Below are positions 22,450 through 34,605 of a stretch of 64,000 bases of DNA, piece after piece. A model generated the notes under the pieces. That model was not told the origin of the DNA and searched no databases. It saw only the letters and a list, made by a program, of their open reading frames with translations. The position numbers and the translations under genes are program-made. The stretch spans positions 40,748,001 to 40,812,000 of the forward strand of contig JARKIP010000035.1 in assembly GCA_029990175.1 (NCBI GenBank), written 5' to 3'. The DNA comes from Petunia secreta. Its lineage: Eukaryota; Streptophyta; Magnoliopsida; Solanales; Solanaceae. Numbering within the stretch: position 1 is the stretch's first letter; each line of letters opens with the position of its first letter.

Positions 22450-24539
22450 GTCATATTTATGCCAAGTGTCACCTTACTTGTTCTTTGTAAACAAATGTCC
22501 TTCATGAGCTCACCCATAAACACTTGGAGCTCTTGCTAAAACAAGTGTAATTTATGTGTCCTATCATAAAAAAGTGTTACTAATTGTAGAACAAGTATTT
22601 TTCATTAGCAAGTCTTAAAACAAGTGTCATTGATGGTAGGATAAGTTTCTTGCATGCATGGTTCTATAGACAAGTGCCATTGATAAAAGGATAAATGTCT
22701 TCCATGCATAACTCTAGGGACAAGTGTCATTTTCTATGGAACAGATGTTACTCTTGCTTAGGCTAGTGTTAGCCATGCATCATAAGATAACAAGGTGGTA
22801 GGTTTTAATTGCCAACTGTCTTGCAACAAATATAGTAAATCTTGCAACCAATAATTGAATGATAAGTGGCCTATCTAGAACCCACTCCTACCTCTATAAA
22901 TACCCTACTACTAATCCACCATCTGCACATTTCAAAAATACTAAATGTTGTATTTTATTTCACTAAAAAGAGCCACCAAGCTTCCAATTTTCTTTTCTTA
23001 TTCAAGTCCACTCTTGAAACACCAAGCTTCTTTACTTTGTAAGTCCATCCTTATACTCTTTTGAATATATATTATATCTTCTTAAACTACACATATTTTA
23101 TTACTTCACGTGGCTCTAACAATTATTAATTATAACCTACACAATTACTATATATATAGTATACATAATACATTTAAACTAGCATAATACTATAACTAAG
23201 ACGTTTCAATATAAGTCGACTAGACAATATAAGATAAGTATAGGAAAATATTATCTGTAATCTAGTTATCACTCGTTAAGACTTATGATCGAATTATAAT
23301 ATTTGTATAGATTGACCCAACTCGAGTATTAAGTTTTTCTACATCAAGTCATTAGCTCGGAGCCCAGGTAAGCTGAGATCTACCCTTTTTTTTAAGTATA
23401 TTTTCCTCAAATAATGCATGTTTTATGAGTTTTAAGTGCATTAAAGATTTATCTCTAAATATTGTCTTGTGTGCTTACATACGTGAGAACAAGTGTGTGT
23501 GAGTATCACTATTATTCTGAAGTTTCATGATTATTATTTCATTCAAATGATACTTGTAATTATATTTGTAAATATTTATTTATGATTTATCAGCTATAAA
23601 GAATGAGACCAGAAAGGTATCATTTTATGTTTATGACTGTGCCAAGAGGCTGCACAAATAATATGAGATATTAAATAAGTTTTGGGAGGAACCTTTACAT
23701 AACTGAGTGGGTACTTGGATGAGCATATTCAATCCCCCAGAACTACACGTGCTGGTGTGGGAGTTTATGTTATGTTTATCCACTATAAGATTTAGTGATT
23801 TATTAAGAGATTTCTTTGGGTTTGCTAGCATTACCTTGTTCATACGACATTACATTTTATCCCTAGAAGATTGGGTGGGTGATCAGACTCCACGATGTAC
23901 ACGTTGTAAATGTTAGTGTCTAGATGGAACCTCCCCAGTATAAGGTATGTTTTATGGGCAATACTTGGTTTTCTAAAATGATTCTCTATTCTTAATATAA
24001 TTTATTTACCAAGTCCTTATTATTTTGATTTATTGATGTACATATAAATATGTTTATAGTAAAAAATGCATGTTTTTCATAGAATTTTTTTCCAACTTTT
24101 AAATGGAGGTCTATGAGCTAATTAAACTACTACTTGGTTTCAGGTCCCAAAGTCCAGCCAGAAGCTATAATCTGAGAGCCACCTTTCTTGAGCCAGTGGT
24201 GAGACCACTTTTCTTTTGTGGGTGCTAGTGTTTGTTGGTTGTCTTGTTGTCTAAGTCAATTTTGTAATTCTACAAATATCTAGAGTCATGCTCTATGTAC
24301 TAAAAATATCTAGAGTCATGGAGCAGTGTTTAGTAGACTCTCCCTTATGGATGTGTCGTGCACCATATTCATAATCGAGAGGCTGCAATGACATTTAGGG
24401 TGTCTCATGTTTGTTTCACTCTAGATCGTGCGTTAGAGCTCTATTCTAAGGAAAGTCTAATTCCTTTCCATTTTTCCATTTTAGGAAATAGTGAAAATAT
24501 GATCGTCCAGTAATATAAGAGAGGTACCTATAGTACCTG
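22450..24539 (+). repeat. Probable 5' LTR and leader of E4
   Basis: A TATA-like CTATAAATACCC occurs near 22894. Loosely repeated AAGTGTC/ACAAGTG words lie at 22450-22760. The part at 24290-24480 resembles the leader of Tekay-type elements. No second LTR copy is in the window, so the borders rest on context only. Confidence 0.4.
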
Positions 24540-24971
24540 ATGTCGCGTCTGGTGCATTTCCTTCTGCCTCAAGAGGTCAAGGCCAAGGTCAAAGCCGAGG
24601 TCAGGCACCTATCAAAATTTCTAGGTTTGATCAAGGGCGAGGTCAAGGTCGAGGTCGAGGTCAAGGCCAAGGTCACGCGCCTATCGAAATTTCAAGGGTT
24701 GATCAAGAACGAGGGAGAGGTCGAGGTTAGGCACCTATCAAAAATGCAAGGGCTCTAAAAGCCCCAAGGTGTGATGAGGAACCAGTCAAGGATGAGGTAT
24801 CTGCACCTCCACCCGCTCTTCAAATTGTCCTACCAACCGAGATTAATGAGACGATGTAAAGCATCAGTAGAGGCATTGAGCTTCTTATTGGGATTGCCGT
24901 AAATTAGGTGTAAAGGAATATGGAAGTTCCAAGTCAAGTGAACATGCAAAATGGAACTTCTGGAGTCCCAG
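24540..24971 (+). pseudogene. E4 Gag N-terminal fragment
   Basis: Translation gives Arg-Gly-Gln-rich repeats (GQGQSRGQAPIK, GRGQGRGRGQGQ) interrupted by stops, then an acidic and proline-containing stretch up to NGTSGVP. It is cut at 24971 by the solo LTR and resumes at 27265. Confidence 0.6.
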
Positions 24972-27264
24972 TGAAACGACCTTAGGTAGTCGTTTTGGGA
25001 GTTAAGATCCTGATTAGAATTTCGACAGTTTTAAAAGCTCAGTAAAGTTCATTAGGACTTGTCTGTAAAATTAGAGTTAAATCGGACCTCGTTTGGTAGG
25101 TATCAGATGAAGGTTTCAGTTTTCGTTGGCGATAAATCTTAAAAAGAGGTTTTCGAGCTCGATTTTAGCTAATGAGCTCCGCTTCAAAATTTGAAAGTGT
25201 CGTTAATTTCGTATGATTATTTGTGACCTGTGTGAATTTTTGGAAGTGAATTCCAAGGTCGTTCGGATAGTTTCCGCTAAAGTTCCAAAATTAATAATTT
25301 GATTTATTACCGTTTAGTTCATATCTTGATCTTCGGAAATTCGATTCGAGATCGGTCTTAGCGAGCAAGTTACATAAATTTTGTATAACTTGTATGCAAA
25401 ATTTGAGGTCATTCCAAGTTTTGTAGGGTTCCGTTTTAATTTTCTTCACGATAGCAAATTTTCAAAAAAGAAGAAGAAAGAAAATGGAAAAGATATTTAA
25501 TGAGGAGGCGGTGGCCTTAGCTTAAAACGTAAAATGATCAGAATAGAAACAATAGAGCCGAGAACGAAAACAAGTCCGAAAAGAGAGAAAGAAAAGGAAA
25601 ATGAGAAGAAAAAAATAGAATTTTCTCCCCAAAACATCCAGGTAATGATGTTAAATTATTATTTTAGTTTATTACGTGTGTTTGAATTTATTTTAATGGT
25701 AAAAATTGGGATATTAGACATTGTTCTAATAAGTTAAATTGATAATTTAAAGGGTTAATTGGACCCCCAATAATGGAATGCATTATATATTCGAACTCAG
25801 GAAGTTATGAGCAAACCATAAATGTAATTTATTTAGGGTTTGGTTATGTGATTTTTAACTATGTATGTAGCGTATGCTAATTGGGTGTCGGGTTCCTAAC
25901 TGGATTGTTCTAAGACGTAAGGAATGAAGCCTTTAGCTTTATTTGATATGTTTTTCTGCTTATTGAATATAGGGGGATCGTTTGGCAGTGAATTTAAAGG
26001 ACAAACCGTTTGTTGAGTAGCAGTGCTAATTTTTGAATGAGGTAAGTGATATTATCTATTTCTTTGGTGGCCTTTGGCCTTGTGGATATTCTACCACGTG
26101 TTCCTTACGTGTGTAGCTGCCGATAGGCGTACTTATGACGCCTTAGCTTTGGATTTACATTGTATATTATATGTTATGCCCTGTTGTCGGTATTTCATTG
26201 AGCATAGAAACATTGTTCTCTGGTTGTTAGCATTGCATATACTTCCCGGTAATCGATGAGAGTTCCGCGCCGGTGAAGGGTCATTATTGCATATACTTCC
26301 CGTTAGTCGATGAGAGTCCCATGCTGGTGAAGGGTCATTATTTCATATTACTTCCCGGTAGTCGATGAGAGTCCCGCACCGGTGAAGGGTTGTTATTGTA
26401 TATACTTCCCGGTAGTCGATGAGAGTCCCGCACCGGTGAAGGGTTATTATTGCGTATATCTCATAGTTGACGATGAGAGTCCCGCGCCGGAGATAGGTTT
26501 CAGCACATGTGACTCCATTGCATCATACTGCATTCATTCTAATTCATTGTACCGGTTGCTGTTTATTGTGTGATTATTATAGTGCGACGTTTTGTGTGTG
26601 TGTCATGTATTTCTGATTATTGATATGTTCGGGATGCCTATATATTCTATCTATCTTATGCTCATGGTTGTTTATGAGTTTATGGTTCCTTACGTGTTTC
26701 CAGTTATTACTTAGCTTTGCCTTTTTTATAGTTGAAATTAAGTGAATTTGGTTTACCTGCTTAACTTCTCCCTGACAAGCATATCCGCTTCTTCGAGGTG
26801 GCTAGCCAGCCCCCACCTACGAGTCCTTTTGACTCACCCTTTGTTTGTTTCTTGTCTATTTATTTCGTTTCGGCAAGTTCACTTCAGGATTGAGTTTGCC
26901 ACATTGTTGAGGAGCGAAGACGACTTCAGCTGTTAGGGTGACCCAGCTTTTGTTTCTGATGACCACCAATTTTATGTTTATTATCTCAGTTGTATTTTGC
27001 TCTCTTCAGGAGATGTTTATACTTCATTTGGATTCTTAGATGTCTGTCTGGATAGCTCTAAACCTAGTACATTAGATAGTCAGCTGTAAATTCTTCTATA
27101 CAACTTAGGTATAAATATGTTCGTGTCTCTTTAGGTCTTATTTCTTATCTATAAGTTGATTTTATGTGTATTTTTGTGAATTCAATTCAAAAGAGTTCAC
27201 CCGAGGGGTCTAGGGGAGGATGTCGGGTGCCCGCATGGCCAAGCTGAAAATCCGGGTCGTGTCA
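24972..27264 (+). repeat. Solo LTR of a chromovirus-like family (2293 bp)
   Basis: It begins TGAAACGACC and ends GGGTCGTGTCA, near-perfect inverted ends of a type frequent in plant Ty3/gypsy LTRs. It separates two pieces of the same Gag. The flanking pentamers CCCAG and CTAAG match at only three positions, so the target duplication has decayed or the ends are off by a few bases. It contains a 54-bp minisatellite. Strand is by the orientation of similar LTRs and is uncertain. Confidence 0.65.
26241..26497. repeat. 54-bp minisatellite, about five copies, inside the solo LTR
   Basis: Units start near 26241, 26295, 26350, 26404 and 26458 and share TCGATGAGAGTCCCGCGCC and GGTGAAGGG. They are CpG-containing and about 10-20 percent diverged by eye. 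Confidence 0.9.
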
Positions 27265-28003
27265 CTAAGCTTCTAAAGTCACCAAGTTCCTTAAGCTTCA
27301 ACCACATATGTCCACGGGGTCCAATACTAATGAGGATCCACAATTGTTCTTAGAGAGCATTCAAAAGGTCTTTAGAGTGATGAGAATCGCAAGGAGTGAT
27401 GTTGCAGAGTTGGCCTCGTACCAACTACAAGATGTTGCTAACTCCTTGTTTGAGATGTGGGAAAAAGAACTAGTAGAGGATGCACCGCCTACGTAGGGTG
27501 AACACACAGAAGAATTCATGGTGCGATTTCTGCCAGTAGGAACGAGGGAAGCCCTTGCCTCAAAGTTTGAGAAACTTAGGCAGGGAATATAGGCATGCTT
27601 GAGTATAGCAAACAATTCACACGTTTGGCTAAGTATGCTCCTTATTTTGTCTAGATGAGAAAGCCAGCCGATTACTTGTTTAGGGATGTGGTAGGAGAAA
27701 TGAATGGTGCAAAAATTGGATATACTGTCAACCTTGCAAGAGAACTAGAGGAGCAATACCAGTAAGGGAGAGAAGAGAGGGATCAAAATAAAAAGGCAAG
27801 ACATTCATGTATATTTAATGGTGTTCCTAGTTTTAACAAGTGATCCTTCAGTCAAGGGGCGATGGGGCAAGGCCAGTCAAATGACAAGTCCTCGTTCAGG
27901 GTAACACCAGGTTCTAAACCACAACGACTAGGTAATAGGGCTATGGTCAACAAGTTTAGAATGTAGTTGGCCAGTCATCACATCAGTGACACACATGCCA
28001 AAA
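27265..28003 (+). pseudogene. E4 Gag central fragment
   Basis: Translation shows FLKLQPH, NEDPQLFLESIQKVFRVM and ELASYQLQDVANSLFEMWEKE, the capsid-like core of Tekay/Del Gag, then LPVGTREALASKFEKLRQG. Stops follow at 27494 and after LRQGI. It ends at the second solo LTR and continues at 29347. Confidence 0.75.
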
Positions 28004-28866
28004 TGTTGCTACCAAACGCACACGCAAGTATACGTGGTCGACAAGTAATAAAGTGATAAATCGAGTATCGTTCCCACGAGGACTATTCAAACTGAATTCT
28101 AGCAAACAATTTGTATAAACTATTCAGGGATCTTTTTCCAATAGTGAGGATTTTATTAACTAAAGAACAGTAATTAAATGGTAGAAGTGAATTCAAGCAA
28201 TGGAGCAAAACTTGGTTGTTATCAGTAATAAGGAGACGGTCCAGGGTCAGAGTTACGAACAATCCAGTTGAGTTTTCCAATTGATTCCACTTCTTAAATC
28301 CCGGATTACTAACTAACAGATTAAATATACCCGTGAAAACCTTTCGATTCTTCACGGTCTATGCAGGCTACTCCAATCCCTATATGTCTATGGGTTGAAT
28401 CACGTGCACGCATTAACGAATTCTGTAATTAGTTAAACTAGGCGAGCAAGTATATGTCTATCCTACTCACAAATTGTTTCCCCGATGCCCGGGTTCACAA
28501 ACTAGTCCTATTTTTTCTTATTACGTAATTAAATTCCCTCTTTCGAGTTCAATCTAAAAACCATAGATAATGCGTAATAATCGGGCCCTGAAAATTACAC
28601 AAGTGAAATCAAGAAAGAATAAGCAATCCGTTATGGGATTCAATTAATGGAAATCAATCTTCAAACATCAACCTTCATGTAATACTCTAACCCAAGAACG
28701 ATAGATCTAGCCACGCATACTCATAATAACAACACAAAGATTTGATGAAATAATGAAATAATGATGTAATAGATTAATGGAAGGAAGAAAAACCCTTGTT
28801 CTTGATGTTATGAGCTCTCCAATTTGCTCCAATGTCTGAACTCCCCTCAAAAACTAAGTAAAAGAG

Positions 28867-28874
28867 TATTTATA
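28867..28874 (-). promoter_or_regulatory. TATA box of the E10-family solo LTR
   Basis: TATAAATA on the minus strand, 65-265 bp downstream of the GC-rich block. Confidence 0.6.
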
Positions 28875-28937
28875 GGGTTTACAAACACCTAGTAATAAGT
28901 TAGAGCCAAGCCTAAACGAAATAGGAAGTAAACATCC

Positions 28938-29135
28938 GTCCAGGGGCGCTATAATGGGCGCCCCGCGCCTCGCAACGTGCTGCCCAAGGCAGAACCCGTC
29001 GAAATCAGACCGCCTTTGGGACGTGGTGCGCAGCCAAACGCGCCAGAAGCTGGGCGCTTTGGCTGGCGCGGCGCGCACCTGGTAGCGCCAGGCCAAACTG
29101 CTCCGTTCCTTGCTCCTTTGCTCGCTCGTGTCGTG
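28938..29135 (-). repeat. GC-rich U3 block of the solo LTR
   Basis: It has repeated GGGCGCC, GGGCGC, GCGCGC and GGCGCGGCGCGC words in an AT-rich surround, upstream of the TATA box. It matches the placement of the palindrome blocks in E1, E8 and E9, but the words are different. Confidence 0.8.
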
Positions 29136-29351
29136 CCTTCGTGTGCCCGATCCAATCCTCAATCAAAATCCATTCTTTCCTTGCTCAATCACGTTCTTTA
29201 AAGCTCCAAATGCACTTCATAACAACCTACATACACACGACATAAAATTAGTGCAAAACCACATTCATAAACTATAAAACGAGCGAATAACAAGCTCAAA
29301 CATGCGGAAATATTAAGGAAATATAGGCATAAAATGCCAAACATCACAAAA

Positions 29352-31420
29352 CCTGTAGAAGGAACCACCCAGGCCCATGTCGGGTAGGTTCGATTGGATG
29401 CTATCATATTGGCCTGCACAGACATCTCATGAGGCAATGTCCACATCAAACACAAGGAGCTAGCGGGAGCCCAGTGCCACCAACTCGAGGCGTTGCTAAC
29501 CAAGTCGACGTGGTGCAGGCAAAAGTACGCCCTAGGAAGGAGGTAGACTACCCCGCTTTTATGTTCTTACAACTCGACATGACGTCGAAGCATCTAATGA
29601 TGTTATCACATGTACTTTTACTATTTGTTCAAGAGAAGCGTATACATTTATTGACCCAGATCTACTTATTCTTATGTGTCCCTTTTTTTTTGCTCTAGGA
29701 TTTAAATTTGAGCCTTAAATATTAGATGAACCTTTCCCCATCTGTACACATTTTGGGAATTTCATGATAGTCAACCAAGCGTATCAAAACAAAGGTTAAC
29801 CTAATACTACTATACATGATAGACTTTGATGTTATCATAAGCATGTATTGGTTATCCTCATGCTATGCAACACTAGATTGCCATGCCAAGATTGTTAAGT
29901 TTTCATTCCCCAAAAAACCATTTTTTAAGATCAAGGGGAACACGATAGTACCTTCAGGTAGGCTTATTTTCTTTCTTGAGGCAAGATGGTTAATCCTAAA
30001 AATATGCTTGGTTTATAATGCTAGAGTTCATGATACAGAAGTTCAGGCGCCGTCTGTAGAGTCTGTGCCAATTGTGAACGAATTTCTGGATGTTTTTCCT
30101 GATGACCTACCAGGGTTGCCGCCTAATAGGGAGATTGATTTAGGTATAGATGTACAAGCAGGGGTACAACCTATCTCTATACTTCCATATAGGATGGTGC
30201 CAACTTAGTTAAAAGAATTAAAGGAACAACTAAGTTAAAAGAATTAAAGGAACAATTAAAAGACCTCTTTGACAAAGGGTTTACTAGACCAAGTGTCTCA
30301 CCTTGAGGTGCTCCTGTCCTATTTGTTCAAAAGAAGGATGATTCACTGAGAATGTGTATTTATTGTCGACAACTTAACAAGGTCACAATCAAGAACAAGT
30401 ACCCATTACCCCATATCAACGACTTGTTTGATCAATTGCAAGGTGCTAGTCACTTCTCCAAGATAGACTTAAGGTCATGATATTACCAGTTAAAAGTCAG
30501 GGAGAGTGACATTCCAAAACAACCTTTAGGTCACTGTATGGACATTATGAGTTCCTTATTATGCCTTTCGAACTAACTAATGCACCTACAACCTTCATGG
30601 ACTTAATGAACCAGATCTTTAGGCCATATCTTAATATGTTTGTCATTGTGTTCATAGACGATATTTTGGTCTATTCTCGTAGTTTTGAAGAGGGTGAGGA
30701 TCACTTGAAGAAGGTGTTGCAAACACTTAAAGAACACAAGCTTTATGCTAAGTTCTCGAAGTGTGAGTTTTGGATGGAAAGTGTAGCATTCTTGGGCCAC
30801 GTAGTCTCGAAAGGAGGTATTCATGTGGACCCCAAGAAGGTTGAAATAGTCCAAGAATTGGCTGAGGCCAACGAGACCTACAGAAATTCAGAGTTTTTTT
30901 GGGTTTAGCAGGTTATTATCGAAGGTTTGCAGAAGGATTTTCCACTTTGACTGCCCCATTAACGAAGTTGACCTACAAAGGAGTTAAGTTCCAAGACTTA
31001 TTTAACCACGATACTGGTATTAACCTTGCCAAGTGGTTTTATCATATACTGTGATGCCTCTTGCATAGGGCTAGGCTGTGTACTTATAAAAAAGTTTGAG
31101 TGGTTGCCTATGCTTCAAGGCAACTAAGAAACCATGAGAAAAATTACCCTACTCATGACCAAGAGTTAGCGGCAGTGGTTTTTTCTCTAAAAATTTGGAG
31201 TCACTATCTTTATGGTGATTCATTCGAGATTATATAGACCATAGAAGTCTTCAGTATACTTTTAAGCAAAAGGAGCTGAACTTAAGGAAACAGAGGTGGC
31301 TTGAGCTATTAAAAGATTATGATCCGAGAAAAGAAAATTTCTCATTGATGCCCTAAGTAGAAATTTTGTGGGCAGCTTGGCTCATTTGGCAGTGGAAAAA
31401 TTCATAGCCTTGCCCAAGCA
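29352..31420 (+). pseudogene. E4 protease-RT-RNase H remnant
   Basis: Recognisable pieces are DFDVIISMYWLSSCYATLDC (protease to RT linker), EFLDVFPDDLPGLPP and DLGIDVQAG (RT N-terminus), MPFELTNAPTTFMDLMN and VFIDDILVYSRS (RT core), FLGHVVSKGGIHVDP, then YCDAS and THDQELAAVVFSLKIWSHY of RNase H. Stops and frameshifts are frequent. Similarity ends near 31420, before integrase. Confidence 0.85.
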
Positions 31421-31539
31421 TAATGCCTAACACGCAGTTTCCAGGCCAGTATGCTGGTGGCAGTACCTCATATGTTTCCTCAATTCCCCATCCCTCAAGT
31501 TTAGGTCCCCGTTCAGGTTCAGGTGCTTTAGGTAGCCAA

Positions 31540-32450
31540 ATCTATTTTTCCCTTGCCTCCTTGAGGATGCGCGCTTCCAATTAAGACGGGGTCCAGATGA
31601 GTATATTGGCTATCTTTTAGCATTAGCATACACCTTCTCTCACTGTTCACAATATCCCCAGTATGACACAACAGGGACCTAAACCATGACCCTTCCTTCG
31701 TAGCCTTTGCCTCCGCTGTTCCAGTAAGCACCGCAAAAGTTTCTTTGCATCCAGGTTTTGGTATGATCGTGATGCACTTTGGGTTCACATCCACGAGATC
31801 TCCATTCTATACCATACTTGAACTTCCATCTTGATGTCCCAGGGGTATCCATTGTAATTTCCATTGCCAAGTCATTTTTCGTAACCTCCGTGACGTCTTC
31901 CCTGATTTCCATGAACTGCTCCCATAAGCTCCACTGTGTAGAAAATCTTTCCATATAATATCTTTCCTCAATTACTGGTATGGTTTGCTTATTTAGATGT
32001 AGTTTCTTCCTTTACCATATACTATAACCTCCTTGTTACCCCATTCAAAGTTTAGTGTCTGGTGCAAAGTGGAAAGGACTGCTCCAGCCATATGAATCCA
32101 CAAACTCCCTAACAGTAGGTTGTAGGATGCCGAGATGTCCATGACATAAACTCAGTTGGGAACTCAACAGGATCAACCTGGATCATCAAGTCAATTTTTC
32201 CAATGGTTCTACTTTAAGATCCATTAACGCCTTCACCTTCATCACTTTCTCTGATCTTGTTTGGCTCGATTTCCATTCTTTTCAAAGTGCTAAACGGGCA
32301 ATGTTCAAGCTAGAGCCTCCGTCTATCAAAACCTTCCCCATAAACCACTTTGCACTCGATAGTGATGTGCAAAGCCTTGTAATGCCCCAATCCTTCTAGT
32401 AGAAGTTCATCTTCATGGAAAGTGATTCGGTTTGACTCCAAAACTTGTCC
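31540..32450 (-). pseudogene. E5 Ogre/Tat protease-region remnant
   Basis: Reading the minus strand gives LLLEGLGHYKALHITIECK and, after a frameshift, VLIDGGSSLNI, like the Tat/Ogre aspartic protease active-site region. Downstream LWIHMAGAVLSTLHQ fits the conserved box after the protease. Stops and frameshifts are many. Confidence 0.65.
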
Positions 32451-32499
32451 CACTATACTAGATCAGTTCTCACTAGTTGTGCCAACAGGTACATGTGCC

Positions 32500-32685
32500 T
32501 CATCCACCGGCCACTACCACCACATTCTATCGACGATAATTCCAAACCACCACCGTCAATCACCTCGACCATCACAACAACCACCATTACCACATGCTCG
32601 TTACTAACAAACCAAGAGCCTCTTTTGTCACAACCATCACTACTACCACTGCCTTTAGCACCAACTATCACCACCACCCACTACT
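32500..32685. repeat. ACC/CAC-rich low-complexity tract
   Basis: Degenerate ACC, CAC and ATC triplets run through this stretch. No gene is seen. Confidence 0.7.
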
Positions 32686-34605
32686 TGTTGAACCCTAAAG
32701 GTTACGCGTTAAAGTAAATTCGGGGTATTTCAATAGTATGGCGATTCTAAAGAGCTTCTTTGCAGTCGCCACCTAATTTAGGAAAATTAGGAACCAATTA
32801 TTAAATGAATGAGTGAAAATTTTCTCCCATTTGAAAGAGAATAGTGTTAAGAGATTCTGGGTAAGTGGTTCAATTATTTTTGAAAGTAAGGTCTTTCTTA
32901 TTTAAGAGCACTTTCAAAAATCCACCAAAATGGTGGTTATTCCGTTGGCAAATAAGTAAATAAATAATTTAAGAATTTTAAGAAAAATAAAATAAGTAAA
33001 TATATAATAAATAAATAATAAGTAAGTAAATAAGTAAATAAATAGATAAATAAATAATTAAATAAATAGATAAATAAACAAATAATTACTATTTAAAAAA
33101 TGAATAATGATTCAAGGGAGGTAAAATGTAATTATAATTTTATTGCACTCATTATTTAGCAACGGTTCTTAAAATTCGCAAATTAATTAGCAAATCTAAA
33201 GAAAGAGAAGTGTTCATTCATAAGCCAGTTCTAATATCACTAGCCATGAATTCATATTAACTCTACAGGCTCCTACTCCATTGTACAGGGATCCCTATAA
33301 CATGAATTCTAAAGGGAACGGGGGAAACAGAGAGTTCGAGAAGATAGAACCTGGGGATTTCCAAATTTAACTCCCAAAGTTGAATGCCACGCAAACAAAG
33401 CCGTCCCCAATTGTGAGTTTTGATCAAACTCAACCCCAAAAGTGAATGTCAAAGAAAACAAAGAAGATAAGGAATTAGCATACGCAAGTAGTGACAAAAT
33501 AGAAAAATAAATGAACACAAAAAGAAAATGGCTAGGTAATAGAGAATAACTTCCACGTTTCGAACAATAAGTGAAAGATATAAAGGATCCCTAATTTAAC
33601 TATTTCATATGGGGTGCATACTACTTAAGTTTATCAAAATCAAGATCACTTTCAGCTTCTAGGACTAAGGAGCATAACAGAACTCGACCCTCCACTTACC
33701 TAATCAAAAATGCACACACACAAACATAATAGGGGCTAGGTAGAACACCAGAACACCAAAGAGTTTTTGAGAGCAGATTTTACTTGAGAAGGAAACATAA
33801 CTTGAAATAAAAGGAGTTAGAGACATGACAAGATCAGAGTTAAAGCCAAAGAGGACGTTATTGAACCTGCAGATCTTAAAGGCATGGAAAATAATGTAGG
33901 GTAGGAAGCCTGGCCTCACACTTTTAAAAGAACAAACTGGACAACATCAATGAACTCCAGAAAAGGGTTAGAAACTGGGAAGAACAACTAATTTTAGAAT
34001 GAACAGAACCAACATAACTAATACTTAAACCCCCCCCCCCCCAAAGACCTCACATGATTAGGACCAAGAAACTAGGACAGGCTATTGGAAAAATGAGAGC
34101 AAAGCTGAAAACAGATTTCATGGAAGGCTTAAGATAAACTGAAAAGGAATATAGCAAGACTACTATAAGCTACATTAAACCAGAACCAACTTAATCATTA
34201 AACATCTCATCAAATCAAGCCTAGAGGAAGCAGTCTACACCTAAGTATTCCAAAATAAGGCCTGGCTTCAAACTTAGAAACTTATTAACTTAGAACAGAC
34301 AAGAAATTGGAGGAATGAGTTGATACAGAAAAGAGACCAAGATTGAAACAAAGGCGGCATACCCTCACTCATCTACCAAATTTAAGGGAGAGGCATTGAA
34401 CATGCTAGATATGAATCACCAAAAACTGGAACATTTACTCGAATCAGAGAAGGAATGAACTGGAAGTTGAACCTGTCTTTAATGGATGGACTGAAACAAC
34501 CTGCATCTTACAGACCTGCTTGGCTGCCCCTATACGTAACCATAAACCAAGAATTTCTACCCTTTTATAACATTTAGGAGAAAAAACTGGAAGGAGACAG
34601 TGTAA
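32686..34605 (-). repeat. E5 LTR-like region (about 1.9 kb)
   Basis: It starts TGTTGAACCC like the E7 LTR and contains a TAAA/TAAG tetranucleotide tract at 32938-33085 and a C13-14 run at 34029-34042. The right end is set by the start of E6 homology. It is diverged from E7, and no coding frame is visible. Confidence 0.5.

Larger units (their letters stand above)
28004..29346 (-). repeat. Solo LTR of the E10 family with perfect target duplication
   Basis: On the minus strand it begins TGATGTTTGGC and ends GGTAGCAACA. CAAAA lies on both sides (27999-28003 and 29347-29351). It interrupts one Gag-Pol, confirming insertion into E4. A TATA box lies at 28867-28874, with a CpG-rich block at 28938-29135 upstream of it. 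No internal region remains, so it arose by LTR-LTR recombination. Confidence 0.88.
22450..31420 (+). mobile_element. E4: degraded Tekay/Del-like Ty3/gypsy element split by two solo LTRs
   Basis: The order is a presumed 5' LTR and leader (22450-24539), an RG-rich Gag N-terminus, a 2.3-kb solo LTR, central Gag, a second solo LTR, then protease, RT and RNase H. Gag and RT motifs resemble the Tekay/Del chromovirus clade. Many stops occur. Integrase, chromodomain and 3' LTR are missing. The left border is uncertain. Confidence 0.7.
31528..34605 (-). mobile_element. E5: Ogre/Tat-like remnant (pol fragment plus LTR-like region)
   Basis: A minus-strand protease-region remnant at about 31550-32450 is followed by a low-complexity stretch and an LTR-like region starting TGTTGAACCCTAAAGG at 32686. 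That resembles the E7 LTR start and its following AGTCGCCACCTAATTTAGGA-like segment. Gag and most of pol are missing. The connection of the parts into one element is inferred. Confidence 0.5.

Noticed and set aside
24967..27269. CCCAG/CTAAG as a target duplication of the 2.3-kb solo LTR
   Set aside because: Only three of five bases match, so I did not count it as support.
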